In this document: one piece after another, positions 9,192 to 18,790 of the stretch | Layout of the letters: each line of letters starts with the position of its first letter | Numbering within the stretch: position 1 is the stretch's first letter | Origin: Drosophila persimilis | Taxonomy: Eukaryota > Arthropoda > Insecta > Diptera > Drosophilidae | Assembly (NCBI RefSeq): GCF_003286085.1 | Contig: NW_020825561.1 | Span: 1 to 64,000, forward strand | Direction of reading: 5' to 3' | DNA: 64,000 nt | Notes under the pieces: generated by a model | The model's input: only the letters and a program-made list of their open reading frames with translations | Databases searched by the model: none | Told to the model about the DNA's origin: nothing | Position numbers and translations under genes: made by a program

Positions 9192-10669
9192 TGTAGTAGC
9201 CAGCACAAAATATAGGGAATTGGTTATCTTCTTTCGTCTCGTGAGACCCCCTAGTGATATTTCGAACGATCAAGCTTTAGCCGCTCTTAAGGTTGGATCA
9301 AAGCCTTAGCCGCTCTTAAGTCCGAACGCCCACGAACACATACAAGCGACGGACAGTGGGAAGCATAGACGGCAATCGTACGATTGCACAGTTAAGCTAT
9401 GCTGTGCATTAGACGATCGTTTTATGCTGCTGCGAATGTTCTGGATCATACGATTGCACAGTTAGTAAAAAGCTCAAAAGCTCTGCTGCACTGGCTACTC
9501 AGTCCATCGTCTATTACTGCTTTGAACAATATAAGAAAGTTGATCGATCTGTAAAGACGTGATAATTTCCGAGTGCGAGCAACATACATATTGCACACAC
9601 ATATATATAGTGCTATCCGGAAAATATATATATTTCCACAAATATATGCTGGAAGCATATAGTTACAAGTGCCGTACAGTTCAGTGGTCAGTGAATGACA
9701 AGAATTTAGTGCAGATATATTTGGGAAAATATGTTTTGATATTAGTGCCGTGCACGTGCTGACATAACCTATGTTGCAGGGAGGTGTACCTAAGCTGCCC
9801 CATCGCGGTATAGTCTCGAGAAGACTACCCTGGGAGCTGGCTTAGGCGAACAGTTGTCGAGGTTTCTCCAACTCCAACCATAATTCATCTTTTCTGGACC
9901 TTATATTGCCACCAAGTCGGAATCTCCAAAGATCCAAGTGGAACAGATCAGCCTTAATCGCCAAGAATATTTAGTGCTGCTCAGACATAAATAACTAAAT
10001 ACAGGCTTGGCGGAAGATTCGTCAGTACGGCCAGGAACCATATACATCGCACCTGTTGACCTCTAAACAACTTCAGGCGGTCAACAGTCTACAAAGCAGC
10101 AGCACAGGATCGAGTTTTGTCCAATTTACATTTAATTCATTATCAAGTTCCAACGCATAAACATCAGCAGTTTAACGTAATGTAACTGAAACTTTATTAA
10201 CACCCCTCTTTGATGTTACGCGCGTACATACCTACATACATATGTGCATATGCACACTAAATTGTCTTCGTTTGCTACCTTTTGGTTCAATTTTCGCGAT
10301 AGAGCATAACAATTAAATTTCTGTCTGTATTATGAAAACCAAAACAACTGACTGATGACTATGCGACGGTGTTTGTAGCGTAATTGTATTGTATGCATTA
10401 TATATTTATGATTTCCATATTTTAAACAGCTGCGGTCAACATCTACGACATCATTGGGCCCAACGATCAGCGTAAGACAATAACGCCGGAGTGAGTAATT
10501 ATGTACAGCAAAAAGTAGTTTGGTCAAAAGAGCCTATTAACTTGAAAGTGTAGATATTCATACAGTGTATAATGATTCAAACCCGTCTGCTCAGTGTGTA
10601 TAATGCACCCCAGTCTGATCTAGCTTTTGTTTACGATTTCGATTCTTATTCTCTCGTTTATATATATAT
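9192..10669 (+). repeat. 3' LTR of element A, first part
   Basis: Starts TGTAGTAGCC, 63 nt after the pol stop, and matches 1381 onward. It breaks at an AT microsatellite where B1 is inserted; the last four bases, 10666-10669, are ATAT, the target duplication of B1. No clear polypurine tract precedes the LTR (the preceding bases are ATTATCTGTGG). Confidence 0.93.
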
Positions 10670-11265
10670 AGTGACATATCCATAATTCCCCACATCCCAT
10701 ACACATTATGTTTATGTACAATTCATCCACCCCATCCACACAAGTAACAGGACCCCACTCAAGAATCAATAACTGTTTCTTCCCATACTCCAAGCTAGGG
10801 CCCCCCATAATATAAACAATGGACCACATTGTTTCAGCAACATTAGAATCACGCCACTCTCGAGAAATCGATTCTTTAGAATCACGCCACTCATGAGGAC
10901 CAATCAAAGCTAGACATAAAACCAAGGAGTATCACATTCCTAGCTCCGTCATGTAATGCAACACCGATCGCCAGCAGTGGATGCCTTTCATCAAAGCCGA
11001 CGCATCCCCAAATATCGATCCAGGCACGTACGCCACCGACACGAAGATGCAGCCGAGGAAAGCAACGCCCGAAGCCAGAGTCGGGAGTTCCAAGAGAAGG
11101 GCTCATGGAAACTAGCCAGCAGCAGAGAGATCAGTTCCGTTTGAGACAAGCAGACCGAAAGTCAAGTCGGGGAATTCATTTAAATCTTGTGACATAAAGA
11201 TATTTAAGTTTGTAAAATAAAAGTATTTCTTTAAAAACTTAAAATCGAGTTGCGGATATTTAACT
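10670..11265 (+). repeat. 5' LTR of B1 (596 bp)
   Basis: Identical in length to the LTR at 17185-17780. It contains AATAAA at 11216-11221, a likely polyadenylation signal in R/U5. Within the LTR, B1 copies carry ATCAG where both B2 LTRs carry ACGAG (near 11125), a copy-specific variant. A 71-codon antisense ORF (10891-11106) occurs in all four LTRs but is explained by LTR identity. Confidence 0.95.
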
Positions 11266-11282
11266 GGCGCAGTCGGTAGGAT
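11265..11282 (+). other. Primer binding site of B1 (tRNA-Ser type)
   Basis: TGGCGCAGTCGGTAGGAT directly abuts (and shares its first T with) the LTR end. This is the known tRNA-Ser primer site of 17.6, 297 and related errantiviruses. A 289-nt leader follows before gag. Confidence 0.93.
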
Positions 11283-11571
11283 TTCGTTTAAAATTAACAC
11301 CTATATTTCGGTAATGGTCAGCTTGTGTAATTTATAATTACTGTGATCACGTAATCCCGGAATTGTTAATAAAATTGTGAAATCCGCCAAAGAACCTATG
11401 TGCTGCAAGCACATACGATTTGCAAAACTAATTTAAGTGAACTGAAGTAAGCGGAGATAGTGAATCACCAAGGACAGTGAAACACTTAATACAAAATCAA
11501 AAAAAACTTACAAGTGAACCAAAATAAAGTTAAAAACTACAACAAAACAAAACCCAATCAACACCAACAAC

Positions 11572-12528
11572 ATGGCGTTACCACCACTATCATTGAGCGA
11601 AATCCACTTGAACCAGGCACTGCTGTCGATCCGACAAATACCTGCCTATGACGGTTCATCTGGACAGCTAAGCTCATTTATCAAACGAATCGAATATGTA
11701 TGCGGATTATATCCAACTGAAGATCTTCGCCAACAAAGGATCCTATTTGGAGCGACCGAGATCCAACTGTCAGGAGAGGCACAACGCATATCGCAAATGA
11801 CACAACCCAACACGTGGCTCGAACTGAAGACGGCGCTGATCAACGAGTTCAAAAATCACACACCATATGAAGAACTCTTACGACAACTATACACCACCAG
11901 ATTCAACGGCAGTCTTCGTAAGTTTATAGAAGAATTAGAGATAAAAGCATTATTAATAAACAATAAGCTAAACTTAGAAAACATACCAGAAAATAATGTC
12001 ATTTATAAAAACGCTTTGAACAACACAATTAAAGATGTCATTACTCGAAAACTTCCTGACAGAATGTTCATGACCTTAGCAAGAAAAGATATTACCACAT
12101 TGTCTAATCTTAAGAAGGCAGCACAAGAAGAAGGATTGTACGAAGCTAGTACAACAGATTCAGGTACAAATAAAGATCAATCGAAATCGTCTCAATCAAA
12201 TCGAAAGAATGTTGGAAACTATTATCCAAATTATAATACTACTAACTATCACAATCAAACTCAGAGTTCATCTGGAACAGGTCAGACGAATCGAACAAAT
12301 CAAAATCAAAATTCCCAAAATCCTGGATTATACAATGAGTTCAAAAATTCCTTGAATCAAGGTAGGGCTCAGAATCCATTCAATCAGCAAATATTTCAAA
12401 ACCAAGCTAGTGGGAGTGGACCCAACCAACCTACTAAAAGAGGGAGGGAGAGCCAGAGTGGCCAAACGAAGATGGACGTAAATTTTCATCAAGCCGCCTC
12501 GGAAGAAACCGAGGAGGACCCTATATAA
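11572..12528 (+). CDS. gag: Gag of errantivirus B1 (318 aa)
   Basis: Capsid-type Gag of the gypsy/17.6 group. The N-terminal half is predicted alpha-helical capsid (IPAYDGSSGQLSSFIKRIE is a typical start; LRKFIEELEIKALLINNKL follows near residues 122-140). The C-terminal third is a low-complexity Asn/Gln/Ser/Thr tail with arginine-rich patches (KRGRESQ) and no CCHC knuckle, as is usual for errantiviruses. ATG at 11572 follows CAACAACATGG. Stop TAA at 12526. The -1 frameshift signal at 12480 leads into pol. The protein in B2 appears identical. Confidence 0.93.
   Translation: MALPPLSLSEIHLNQALLSIRQIPAYDGSSGQLSSFIKRIEYVCGLYPTEDLRQQRILFGATEIQLSGEAQRISQMTQPNTWLELKTALINEFKNHTPYEELLRQLYTTRFNGSLRKFIEELEIKALLINNKLNLENIPENNVIYKNALNNTIKDVITRKLPDRMFMTLARKDITTLSNLKKAAQEEGLYEASTTDSGTNKDQSKSSQSNRKNVGNYYPNYNTTNYHNQTQSSSGTGQTNRTNQNQNSQNPGLYNEFKNSLNQGRAQNPFNQQIFQNQASGSGPNQPTKRGRESQSGQTKMDVNFHQAASEETEEDPI
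12480..12514 (+). promoter_or_regulatory. -1 frameshift signal of B1
   Basis: Heptamer AAATTTT (12480-12486) is read AAT TTT in the gag frame. After a 10-nt spacer comes a perfect 6 bp stem CCTCGG (12497-12502) with CCGAGG (12509-12514) and a 6-nt loop. The -1 frame then stays open into the protease (DSG at about 12567) and the rest of pol. B2 has the same signal at 58433-58467. Confidence 0.8.
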
Positions 12529-15500
12529 ACATTACCATTAATAAAAGAATATTAAGGTGTATCGCTGACTCGGGATCATCGATCAACATCATGAAAGAAA
12601 ATTACACAGATTCCGAGATAAAAGACGATAACCTTACGGTCCATACCATCAATGGACCTGTCCGTTTAACTAAGAGTATAATGAGGAATGCGAACAAAAC
12701 ATGTCCGTCCGAACAAAAGTTCTACATACATAACTTTTCCGAAAATTATGATATTTTATTAGGAAGAGAATACTTGATGGCAAGTAAAGCCGTCATCGAT
12801 TACAGAAATGACACTGTAACACTAGGAGCTAGGTCGTACCCAATCATTCAGAGTGGAGAAGCTATTGAAGCCGGCAAGACCGCACAGAAGTGCACTGATC
12901 CCTCTACAAAAGAAGAGAAGATCGCACCTAAGTGCCTTGACCCATCTCCAGAGGGAGATCAATACTTCGCTTCCGCTCTAGACAGTGAATTAAGGGAATG
13001 TAATCAATTAAGATTGGAACACTTAAACGACGAAGAGAGGGAAGAGTTAAAGAAGGTCTTATATGAGTTTAAGGATGTGCAGTACAGAGAAGGTGACAAT
13101 TTGACTTTCACAAGTACAATCAAGCACGAGATCAAAACTCAACATGAAGACCCGGTCTACAGACGACCATACAAATATGCCCAGATACATGATCAGGAGG
13201 TAAACCAGCAAATCAAAGATATGATCAGGCAGGGAATAATTCGAAAGTCGAATTCTCCTTACTGCTCGCCCATATCTATGATTCCGAAGAAGATAGATGC
13301 CTCAGGAAAGCAAAAATATCGAATGGTAGTAGACTATAGAAGTCTAAATGAAATAACAGTTAAAGACAAATTCCCAACTCCAAGAATGGATGAAATCCTA
13401 GACAAACTAGGTAAATGTCAGTATTTTACGACAATCGATTTAGCAAAAGGTTTCCATCAAATACCCATGGAACCTAGCTCAATCCCCAAAACTGCGTTCT
13501 CCACTAAGCATGGACATTACGAGTTCACTCGTATGCCCTTTGGGCTAACCACTGCCCCAGCTACCTTCCAAAGATGTATGAACAATCTGCTAGAAGAGTT
13601 AATCTTCAAAGATTGCTTTGTATACTTGGATGACATCATTATATTTTCCACTTCATTGGAAGAACACTTGTTGTCACTAAGGAGAGTATTTGGAAAGTTG
13701 AGAGACGCCAACTTGAAGCTACAAATGGATAAATGTGAATTCATGAAAAAGGAAACTGAATTCCTAGGTCATGTAGTCACTACTGAAGGAATAGTACCAA
13801 ATCCAGGCAAAATCTCTGCCATTGTCAAATTTCCAATACCAGAAACGACTAAACAAATAAAGTCATTCTTAGGTCTGTGCGGGTTCTACAGGAAATTCAT
13901 TCCTAATTTTGCAAACATAGCAAAACCCATGACACTCAAACTAAAGAAAGGAGCTGTCATAGACCCCAAGGAAGAAAGGTACGTCGAGGCATTTGAGAGA
14001 CTAAAAGTACTCATCACCTCAGACCCTATCCTTGCGTTCCCAGACTTTGACAAAATGTTCACGGTAACAACCGACGCTAGTAACATAGCATTGGGAGCGG
14101 TTTTGTCACAAGAACACAAACCGATCTGCTACGCTAGCAGAACCCTAAATGAACATGAAATAAACTATTCAGCCATCGAAAAGGAATTATTAGCGATCGT
14201 ATGGGCAACCAAGTATTTCCGTTCATACCTGTTCGGTAGAACATTCGAGATACAAAGCGATCATAAACCCTTGATTTGGTTGAACAACCTCAAGGAGCCA
14301 AATATGAAATTACAAAGGTGGAAAATAAAACTGAATGAGTTTGATTTTAAAATGAAATATCTACCAGGCAAAGAAAATCATGTAGCTGATGCCTTATCAA
14401 GGGTAAAGATTAATGAAAATCTCCTGGGAGAAGCTTCCAATAGCGTTGGTGCAACTGTACATAGCGCACAGGAAGACAATCTAAATCACATTGCTATCAC
14501 GGAAAGACCAATTAACTATTACAATCGGCAAATTGAGCTAATAAAAGGCAATGAAGATAAGGTAGAAACAATTCGTTATTTTCACAAGCTAATCATCAAG
14601 ATCACGTATAAGGAAATGACTAACACCTTAGCGAAGGATATAATAAAGGAATATCTATGCACCAAAAAGAGCGCATTATATTTTCATAACGAAACAGATT
14701 TTCCTCCATTCCAAAAAGCCTATTTAGAAATCATTAATTCTAACAATATAACCAAAGCTATTAAATCAAGCACGAAACTCCTAGATATTCAGAATTACGC
14801 TGAATTTAAAGAAACCATATTAAAGAATCATAAAGGCTTACTCCATCCAGGGATAGAGAAAACCGTCAATTGGTTTAGGGGAAAATACTATTACCCGGAT
14901 TATCAAAAACTAATCCAAAACATCATAAACGAATGTCCTACTTGTAATATTGCCAAAACAGAGCATAGAAATACGAAGTTGGCATTCGAAACTACACCGG
15001 AAATACTGAACATCAGAGAGAAATACGTCATGGATTTCTATATGGTTGGTAACCAACAGTTCCTATCATGTATTGACGTATACTCGAAGTTTGCCACTCT
15101 TGTAGAAGTAAAAAGTCGTGACTGGTTAGAAGCAAAAAGAGCCATCATGAAAGTTTTTAACGAGATGGGCAAACCAATTGAAATCAAAGCCGATAAAGAT
15201 TCAGCTTTTATGTGCACAGCATTGCAAGCATGGCTGAATGCGGAAAACGTCAAAATAGAGATCACTTCCAGCAAAAATGGAATATCTGACGTAGAAAGAT
15301 TTCATAAAACAGTAAATGAAAAATTAAGAATAATATCTAGCGAGGATAACACAGAAGATAGATTCACGAAGTTTGAATTAATTCTTTATACTTATAATCA
15401 TAAAACCAAACATAATACCACAAATAGGACACCAGCTGATATATTCATTTATGCAGGCTCACCTGATTATGACACACAACTAAATAAAGTGAATAAAATC

Positions 15501-15770
15501 ACTCAATTAAATAAAAACCGCATAGAGTATGAAGTAGATACCCGCTATAAACTATCACCTCTAGTTAAGTCTAAGGTAACAAATCCTTTCAAAAGGACGG
15601 GTGAAATTAGACAGGTAGACGAAAAACATTATGAAGAAAAGAATAGGGGTAGGAAAATAACTCATTATAAATCAAAATTCAAGAAAAAGAAGAAATCTAA
15701 TAGAAGCAAATATAATAATTCCAGAGAAACCGAGGAAGTTAATGGAATCGGCGAACTTCAACACAATTAA
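12487..15770 (+). CDS. pol: Pol of errantivirus B1: protease, RT, RNase H, integrase
   Basis: The first in-frame ATG is at 12591, but the protease active site (ADSGSS) lies upstream of it near 12564-12581. Synthesis must therefore come from the frameshift at 12480 and not from that ATG. Counting from 12591: RT has YLDD at 345-348; RNase H has TDAS (Asp about 495), EKELLAIVWATK and SDHKPLIWL; the integrase HHCC finger runs from HKGLLHPGIEK to CPTCNIAK; the integrase core has MDFYMV, ADKDSAF and DVERFHKTVN. The lysine-rich C-terminus overlaps env by 29 nt. The ORF is intact. It differs from B2 at one residue I can see (Thr997 here, Ser there). Confidence 0.95.
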
Positions 15771-17157
15771 AATCCTCATCTTCCTCATAATTACCATCGT
15801 AATGGCACAGGGCCAAAACATAGAAATAAATTCTATAAAATCCCAAAACGGATATATGATATTCAAAACTGGATCGATCAACATACCTATCAATTACGAA
15901 TACCATTATCTAACTGTTAATGTAACTAAAACCGAAGAACTATACCAAAATTTGTTAAGGCAAGCCACTAAATTCCAGGACATAATCCAAATAAAATATC
16001 TAGTAGACAAATTGCAAAGAGAAATGAACGGGCTAAAAATAACCAAAAGAAATAAAAGAGGCCTGATCAATATAGTAGGAACAGCCTACAAATATCTCTT
16101 TGGAACACTAGATCAGGAAGATAAAGTCGATTTGGAACAAAAAATAGAAAATTTAGCCAGCCATAGTATTCAAATGAATGAACTAAATTTGGTAATAGAT
16201 GCAGTTAATAGCGGAATAAACGTTATAAACAAACTAAATGAAGAAAAAGACAGGAATCAACAAATAGAAATTTTGATATTCAATCTACAACATTTCACAG
16301 AATATATCGAAGATATAGAACTAGGTATGCAATTAACTAGGCTCGGTATATTAAATCCAAAATTATTAAAACAAGACTACCTGGAACAAATAAATTCTGA
16401 GAAAATACTAAATATAAAAACCTCCACATGGCTAAAATCCGATACCAACGAAATTCTAATAATTTCCAACATTCCCAAAGACATTACAAAAGTACCAATC
16501 TATAAAATCGTTCCGTATCCAGACGAATTAAATAACATGTTAACAGATATGACATACGACAAGTACTACATAAAAAATGAAGAAGTATTTGTTAAAGAAA
16601 CTAGATTGAAAACCAATGACAATTGTATAAAAGGAATTTTAATGCAAACTCCCACTAAATGTCCATATTCCAAAACATTTCAAAACTTTCAAATAAACTT
16701 TATTGAACCCAATATACTAATCACGTGGAATCTTCCAAAAACAACGCTAAATCAGAATTGTGTAAACCAAGAAATCATAGCGGAAGGAAATACCATTATA
16801 AAAATCTACAACTGTTCTATCCAATTAAATGAATTTACAATATCAAACACAATGTTAGATTTTGCCCAGAATGTTTATGTCAACAACAACATAACTAAAA
16901 TAAAACCACTGTCGTATGTCCAAACTAATGAAATAATTATGCAATACACCACATATAGTAACCTATTACAAATAAGTCTACTAATTTCATTTGTCATAAT
17001 TATATTAGTACTACTAAGTTATGTAGCTGTTAAATTTACGAAAACTTCTAAAAGAGTCACGGTTAAATGTATAAACCCTATAATAGAAGCAGAAGAGGAA
17101 CCAACCTCAGCCACCGCACTTGACACCCCGTCACTATACCCGAGGGTAATCGCCTAG
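15742..17157 (+). CDS. env: Env-like glycoprotein of errantivirus B1 (471 aa)
   Basis: Type I membrane glycoprotein of errantiviruses, a family known to be related to baculovirus F proteins. Residues 1-24 form a hydrophobic signal peptide. A furin-like RNKR site is at 103-106, followed by a hydrophobic GLINIVGTAY segment that fits a fusion peptide. Heptad-like helices follow (about 120-200). A transmembrane helix lies at about 408-430, then a 40-residue cytoplasmic tail. The start overlaps the end of pol by 29 nt; in relatives env is made from a spliced mRNA, and I have not placed the splice sites. The ORF is intact. It differs from B2 at residues 204 (Leu/Phe) and 416 (Ser/Ala). Confidence 0.92.
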   Translation: MESANFNTIKILIFLIITIVMAQGQNIEINSIKSQNGYMIFKTGSINIPINYEYHYLTVNVTKTEELYQNLLRQATKFQDIIQIKYLVDKLQREMNGLKITKRNKRGLINIVGTAYKYLFGTLDQEDKVDLEQKIENLASHSIQMNELNLVIDAVNSGINVINKLNEEKDRNQQIEILIFNLQHFTEYIEDIELGMQLTRLGILNPKLLKQDYLEQINSEKILNIKTSTWLKSDTNEILIISNIPKDITKVPIYKIVPYPDELNNMLTDMTYDKYYIKNEEVFVKETRLKTNDNCIKGILMQTPTKCPYSKTFQNFQINFIEPNILITWNLPKTTLNQNCVNQEIIAEGNTIIKIYNCSIQLNEFTISNTMLDFAQNVYVNNNITKIKPLSYVQTNEIIMQYTTYSNLLQISLLISFVIIILVLLSYVAVKFTKTSKRVTVKCINPIIEAEEEPTSATALDTPSLYPRVIA

Positions 17158-17179
17158 GGACAGGCTAATAACAAACGTT

Positions 17180-17184
17180 GGGGG
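17180..17184 (+). other. Polypurine tract of B1
   Basis: A run of five G immediately before the 3' LTR (TTGGGGGAGTGAC) is the expected plus-strand primer. B2 has the mirror-image CCCCC at its left LTR junction (53763-53767). Confidence 0.7.
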
Positions 17185-17780
17185 AGTGACATATCCATAA
17201 TTCCCCACATCCCATACACATTATGTTTATGTACAATTCATCCACCCCATCCACACAAGTAACAGGACCCCACTCAAGAATCAATAACTGTTTCTTCCCA
17301 TACTCCAAGCTAGGGCCCCCCATAATATAAACAATGGACCACATTGTTTCAGCAACATTAGAATCACGCCACTCTCGAGAAATCGATTCTTTAGAATCAC
17401 GCCACTCATGAGGACCAATCAAAGCTAGACATAAAACCAAGGAGTATCACATTCCTAGCTCCGTCATGTAATGCAACACCGATCGCCAGCAGTGGATGCC
17501 TTTCATCAAAGCCGACGCATCCCCAAATATCGATCCAGGCACGTACGCCACCGACACGAAGATGCAGCCGAGGAAAGCAACGCCCGAAGCCAGAGTCGGG
17601 AGTTCCAAGAGAAGGGCTCATGGAAACTAGCCAGCAGCAGAGAGATCAGTTCCGTTTGAGACAAGCAGACCGAAAGTCAAGTCGGGGAATTCATTTAAAT
17701 CTTGTGACATAAAGATATTTAAGTTTGTAAAATAAAAGTATTTTTTTAAAAACTTAAAATCGAGTTGCGGATATTTAACT
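17185..17780 (+). repeat. 3' LTR of B1 (596 bp)
   Basis: Same length as the 5' LTR and one visible difference. It is followed by ATAT, the target duplication, and then the rest of the 3' LTR of element A. Confidence 0.95.
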
Positions 17781-17784
17781 ATAT

Positions 17785-18457
17785 ATATATATCTATACCC
17801 TAATGTTTTTCATGCTTTAAAATAATGAATTTATAACTAAACTTATATGATAATTAGGATTAAGGAAATATTACCCACAAATTAGAAGCTAAGTCAATTG
17901 TTGTGTTTCTACAACTGCAACGTAATGAATATTGAAATTGAAGTCTCACATTATATTAAAATATGAATCTTTTTGAATTGAAATGAATCTTTAAAATCAT
18001 AAAAATGGTCTGTCGAGTATCCGTGCCAGGATCTTATAAAATGTGGTAAACCTTAGTAAGGGATTGATCAAGGGACAATGCAAAAACTCGAACGCAATGT
18101 CATGGTAGGGTGGGTACAGAAGAGAGGGACAATCAACACCTAGGTTCTCTCTAAATAGAAATGGTTCAGTAGGGCTTTTATTTGGCGTGTCGGCGCTATC
18201 AGTATTTCAGTTTACTTTGTTTTATATAATCACTTATAGTTCCCGTAAAGTGCACTAATTAAATGTAGTGGAGTACGATAGTACAATTAGGCGAGGAAGA
18301 ACCCCGACCATCCGGCGAGCTAGACCCGAGCCTAGCAAGAGTGCACACGACCAACCCTATTTGTACGCCGTCCTTAAGTCAGTCATGGTCATCTGCTGAT
18401 ACCGAGGGCCTATATATCTGTTTACATATATATATATTTAAACTCTGGTACACTACA
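17785..18457 (+). repeat. 3' LTR of element A, second part
   Basis: Continues the LTR of A after B1 and matches about 2867-3535. It ends CACTACA at 18457 and is followed directly by GCACCAATATGG of the satellite. Confidence 0.93.
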
Positions 18458-18790
18458 GCACCAATATGGCAATATAGCCCCAAAAAAGTGGAACCTCCGC
18501 AACTATATGGCACCTGCACTTATATAGAACCCTTCCCTATCCAGCACTGGCATGTATACTGAATCACCGCACCTATATAGCACCCACGCTCCAGAATATG
18601 TGGCAGTATCGCGCATCTCGGGCATAAGCACCAATATGGCAATATAGCCCCAAAAAAGTGGAACCTCCGCAACTATATGGCACCTGCACTTATATAGAAT
18701 ACTTCCCTATCCAGCACTGGCATGTATACTGAACCACCGCACCTATATAGCATCCACGCTGCAGGAAATGTGGCAAGATCGCACATCTTG

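Larger units (their letters stand above)
10670..17780 (+). mobile_element. Element B1: 17.6/297/tom-like errantivirus (7111 bp)
   Basis: Complete endogenous insect retrovirus-like element inserted in an AT run of the 3' LTR of element A. LTRs of 596 bp start AGTGACATAT and end ATTTAACT. The primer site matches tRNA-Ser. gag, pol and env are all open. Target duplication is ATAT (10666-10669 and 17781-17784), the known preference of the 17.6/297/tom group. The two LTRs differ at one position I can see (a C in the 5' copy near 11229 where the 3' copy has T), so insertion is very recent. A copy of equal length lies in the opposite orientation at 53167-60277. Confidence 0.95.
1381..18457 (+). mobile_element. 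Element A: Osvaldo/Ulysses-like Ty3/Gypsy LTR retrotransposon with RING-Gag, split by nested B1
   Basis: Complete LTR retrotransposon inserted in the satellite. Order: 5' LTR, tRNA-Lys primer site, about 680 nt leader, gag, pol in the -1 frame, 3' LTR. The 3' LTR is interrupted at 10669 by errantivirus B1 and resumes near 17785. LTRs begin TGTAGTAG and end CACTACA. Right flank is GCAC and left flank ACAC; the uninterrupted monomer reads GCATAAGCACCAA, so the target duplication is GCAC with a 2-nt loss on the left. The two LTRs differ by about five substitutions and a 4-nt indel, indicating a young insertion. No env is present: only 63 nt separate pol from the LTR. The assignment to the Osvaldo/Ulysses clade rests on long LTRs, the tRNA-Lys site and Pol appearance; it was not tested by phylogeny. 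Confidence 0.9.

Noticed and set aside
10891..11106. 71-codon antisense ORF present in all four B LTRs
   Set aside because: Its recurrence follows from LTR identity. It overlaps the LTR control region and shows no domain; four copies of one young LTR are not evidence of selection.
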